From positions 1 through 64,000 of the forward strand of contig NZ_QJQX01000061.1 of the NCBI RefSeq assembly GCF_013393185.1: DNA of 64,000 nt. Direction: 5' to 3'. This document shows positions 62,563 through 64,000 of the stretch, one piece after another. The notes beneath the pieces were generated by a model. That model made no database searches. It saw only the letters and a list, made by a program, of their open reading frames with translations, and was not told the origin of the DNA. The position numbers and the translations under genes are program-made. Each line of letters starts with the position of its first letter. Position 1 is the stretch's first letter. This DNA is from Sphingobium lactosutens (GTDB lineage: Bacteria > Pseudomonadota > Alphaproteobacteria > Sphingomonadales > Sphingomonadaceae).

Positions 62563-62945
62563 TGGAAAGTGAAAAATTCGAAGCAGGATTGGCCGTTCGG
62601 AAAGCCGTGCTGGGGTCCGACTATGTCGAGCGTTCGCTCGCGTCAGCGGATGAATTCAGCATGCCGTTTCAAAAGCTCGTTACGGAATATTGCTGGGGTG
62701 AGGTTTGGACTCGCGATGGCCTCGACCGTCCGTCCCGCAGCATCATCAACATCGCGATGCTCGTTGCGCTCAACAGGAACGCGGAACTCCGTTTGCATAT
62801 CGGCGGCGCCCTGACCAATGGCGTCACCCCAGAGCAGATCCGCGAGGTATTGCTGCAAACTACAATCTATTGCGGCGTACCCGCGGCGCTCGAGGGCTTT
62901 CGGATCGCGCGCGAGGTATTTGCTGAGCGGGCATCCCAGGGATGA
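62562..62945 (+). CDS. Carboxymuconolactone decarboxylase-family protein
   Basis: A protein of 127 residues with the all-helical CMD fold: VRKAVLGSDYVERSLA at the N-terminus, YCWGEVWTRDGLDRPSRSIINIAMLVALNR, then LHIGGALTNGVTPEQIREVLLQTTIYCGVPAALEGF. It matches PcaC-type proteins (about 130 residues) and lacks the AhpD CxxC motif, so decarboxylation is more likely than peroxidase activity. The substrate is unknown; no beta-ketoadipate genes are present. TTG-ATG start overlaps the upstream stop. Confidence 0.9.
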   Translation: MESEKFEAGLAVRKAVLGSDYVERSLASADEFSMPFQKLVTEYCWGEVWTRDGLDRPSRSIINIAMLVALNRNAELRLHIGGALTNGVTPEQIREVLLQTTIYCGVPAALEGFRIAREVFAERASQG

Positions 62946-63856
62946 ATGCGAGCAAGATCAGCCCGCCGGCGGCCATCGCGTTCATCGGATTGGGCAATAT
63001 GGGCTTTCCGATGGCCGGCCGTTTGCGGGCCGCTGGCTTCCAGGTCCGGGGCTACGATGCAAATTCTGCGGTTGTCCGCAGTTTTTATGGTGACGGAGGC
63101 GTGCAGCCTACGAATGCCGCCAAAGCCATCAGTGGCGCAGCCGTCGTCATTACCATGCTGCCGACTGGGGCTTCAGTGAGGGGTGTGTTGCTCGAGGATG
63201 CCTGCCTGGCTGCCATCCAGACTCAACGGCCCTTGTTGATCGACATGAGCTCCAGTGCTCCGGCCGATACGCTGGCTCTATGGAAGATACTCGAGCCGTC
63301 CGGCATATGCCTGATAGATGCTCCCGTTTCGGGAGGCGTGGTTCGCGCGCAGTCGGGCGCGCTTGCAATCATGGCCGGTGGAGACGCCGAAACGCTGGAT
63401 CGTTTGAAGACAGTTCTCGATGCCATCGGGACATCGCTCATCCATTGTGGTCCACTGGGCGCCGGGCATGCGATGAAAGCGCTGAACAACTATGTTTCGG
63501 CTGCCGGATTGGTTGCCGCGATCGAGGCGGTCCGTGTTGCGGAGCGTTTCGGTATCGATCCGGAACGCGCCGTCGATGTCCTGAATGCGTCAACAGGTTC
63601 CAATAACTCCACCCAGAACAAGATAAAGCAGTTCGTCCTGAATGGCCGGTATGATTCCGGTTTTTCCATCGGTCTGATGGCGAAGGACCTTGCCACTTCG
63701 GCGGCGCTCGCCTCAAGCCTCGCGGCACCATTTCCTCAGCTTCTTCGATATTCGAAGCTTTGGAGCGACGCTGAAAAGCATCTTGGATCCACGCAGGATC
63801 ATACCGCGATGGATGTCTACTTGCGCGAGACCTTGTCGACAGAACAGGCCAGCTAA
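62942..63856 (+). CDS. 3-hydroxyisobutyrate dehydrogenase-family NAD-binding oxidoreductase
   Basis: A beta-hydroxyacid dehydrogenase of 304 residues: FIGLGNMGFPMAGRLRA (NAD-binding, about residues 14-30), IDMSSSAPADTLAL, DAPVSGGVVRAQSGALAIMAGG, and the catalytic lysine in GAGHAMKALNNYVSA. It oxidises a short 3-hydroxy acid such as 3-hydroxyisobutyrate, or reduces tartronate semialdehyde. In a pathway for methyl-branched acids a methylmalonate semialdehyde-type product is a possible reason for its presence. Overlaps the CMD gene by four bases. Confidence 0.92.
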   Translation: MNASKISPPAAIAFIGLGNMGFPMAGRLRAAGFQVRGYDANSAVVRSFYGDGGVQPTNAAKAISGAAVVITMLPTGASVRGVLLEDACLAAIQTQRPLLIDMSSSAPADTLALWKILEPSGICLIDAPVSGGVVRAQSGALAIMAGGDAETLDRLKTVLDAIGTSLIHCGPLGAGHAMKALNNYVSAAGLVAAIEAVRVAERFGIDPERAVDVLNASTGSNNSTQNKIKQFVLNGRYDSGFSIGLMAKDLATSAALASSLAAPFPQLLRYSKLWSDAEKHLGSTQDHTAMDVYLRETLSTEQAS

Positions 63857-63945
63857 CTCGGGGCCGTTCGCATGCCCTTTATAGGTTACTGACAGTCTGA
63901 ACAGCGCTGCCGGCTTATCGGGATATTGTTTGGAGGAGGCTGCGA

Positions 63946-64000
63946 TGAGCAAACGACTGGCTGATAAAGTTTGCGTGATCACGGGCACCGGCGGCACCAT
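63946..64000 (+). CDS. SDR-family dehydrogenase, truncated by window end
   Basis: The first 18 codons from ATG 63946 read KRLADKVCVITGTGGTM, the beta-alpha start of a short-chain dehydrogenase with its glycine-rich cofactor loop. GGAGGAGG lies six bases upstream, a strong ribosome site. The rest is outside the window. The 89 bases before it contain no regulon box but a TTTATAGGTTAC string, which resembles the box only weakly. Confidence 0.7.

Noticed and set aside
1..64000. CRISPR arrays, tRNA or rRNA genes, and origin-like iterons.
   Set aside because: No regularly spaced repeats, no cloverleaf-like conserved segments and no rRNA signature stretches were noticed on reading both strands.

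Overview
The window reads as catabolic DNA from an alphaproteobacterium, most likely a sphingomonad. The support is a GC-rich base composition, two large TonB-dependent receptors, Rieske oxygenases without dedicated reductases, a glutathione-dependent formaldehyde module and IS256/IS481-type elements. Genus-level assignment is inference. Almost every gene belongs to a catabolic family; no housekeeping synteny block is visible.

Layout. (1) 1-1075: right part of an IS256-family element. (2) 1171-4231: SnoaL-like protein, NmrA/QorB-like reductase, MDR-type oxidoreductase and a YafY/WYL regulator. (3) 4362-8023, minus strand: TonB receptor, flavin reductase, SDR. (4) 8263-12564: two-subunit TPP 2-oxoacid dehydrogenase E1, lipoyl E2 and a Rieske oxygenase. 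(5) 12584-14315, minus strand: LuxR-type regulator and enoyl-CoA hydratase. (6) 14513-25441: a long plus-strand run: dienelactone hydrolase, acyl-CoA dehydrogenase, acyl-CoA ligase, flavin monooxygenase, VOC protein, alpha/beta hydrolase, CoA transferase, HMG-CoA-lyase-like enzyme and a LeuC/LeuD pair. (7) 25761-31153: lone thiG on the minus strand, SDR, Old Yellow Enzyme, second TonB receptor. (8) 31315-34907: LysR regulator, glutathione-dependent formaldehyde oxidation genes and a broken ferredoxin. (9) 34914-35735: IS256 and IS481 remnants. (10) 35790-38343, minus strand: Rieske oxygenase, SDR, EthD-like protein. (11) 38875-44939: LLM flavoprotein, C-C hydrolase, MhpB-type extradiol dioxygenase, esterase, L-2-hydroxyglutarate-oxidase-like flavoprotein, SMP-30 lactonase. 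(12) 45100-55353: SDR, split TPP decarboxylase, Mct-like CoA transferase, Mcd-like dehydrogenase, CoA transferase, aldehyde dehydrogenase, acyl-CoA dehydrogenase, mesaconyl-C4-CoA-hydratase-like enzyme and CitE-like lyase. (13) 55322-59300, minus strand: flavin reductase, divergent RibB-like protein, MalT-type LuxR regulator. (14) 59478-64000: the 2-hydroxypentadienoate pathway (hydratase, acetaldehyde dehydrogenase, aldolase) and four further enzymes, the last cut by the window edge.

How it may work together (inference). Blocks 11-14 look like one regulon. A near-identical 12-base box, AAAGNTAGGTG(C/G), stands 58-105 bases upstream of five transcription units, including the regulator's own. 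Ring cleavage of a 3-substituted catechol (MhpB type) and C-C hydrolysis would give 2-hydroxypentadienoate, consumed by MhpD/F/E, plus a side-chain acid. Block 12 contains what appears to be a complete route from methylsuccinate (or its semialdehyde or 2-oxoacid precursor) through methylsuccinyl-CoA, mesaconyl-C1-CoA, mesaconyl-C4-CoA and citramalyl-CoA to acetyl-CoA and pyruvate. This would join enzymes known from the ethylmalonyl-CoA pathway and the 3-hydroxypropionate bicycle to an aromatic meta-cleavage pathway, and predicts a methyl-branched side chain on the aromatic substrate.
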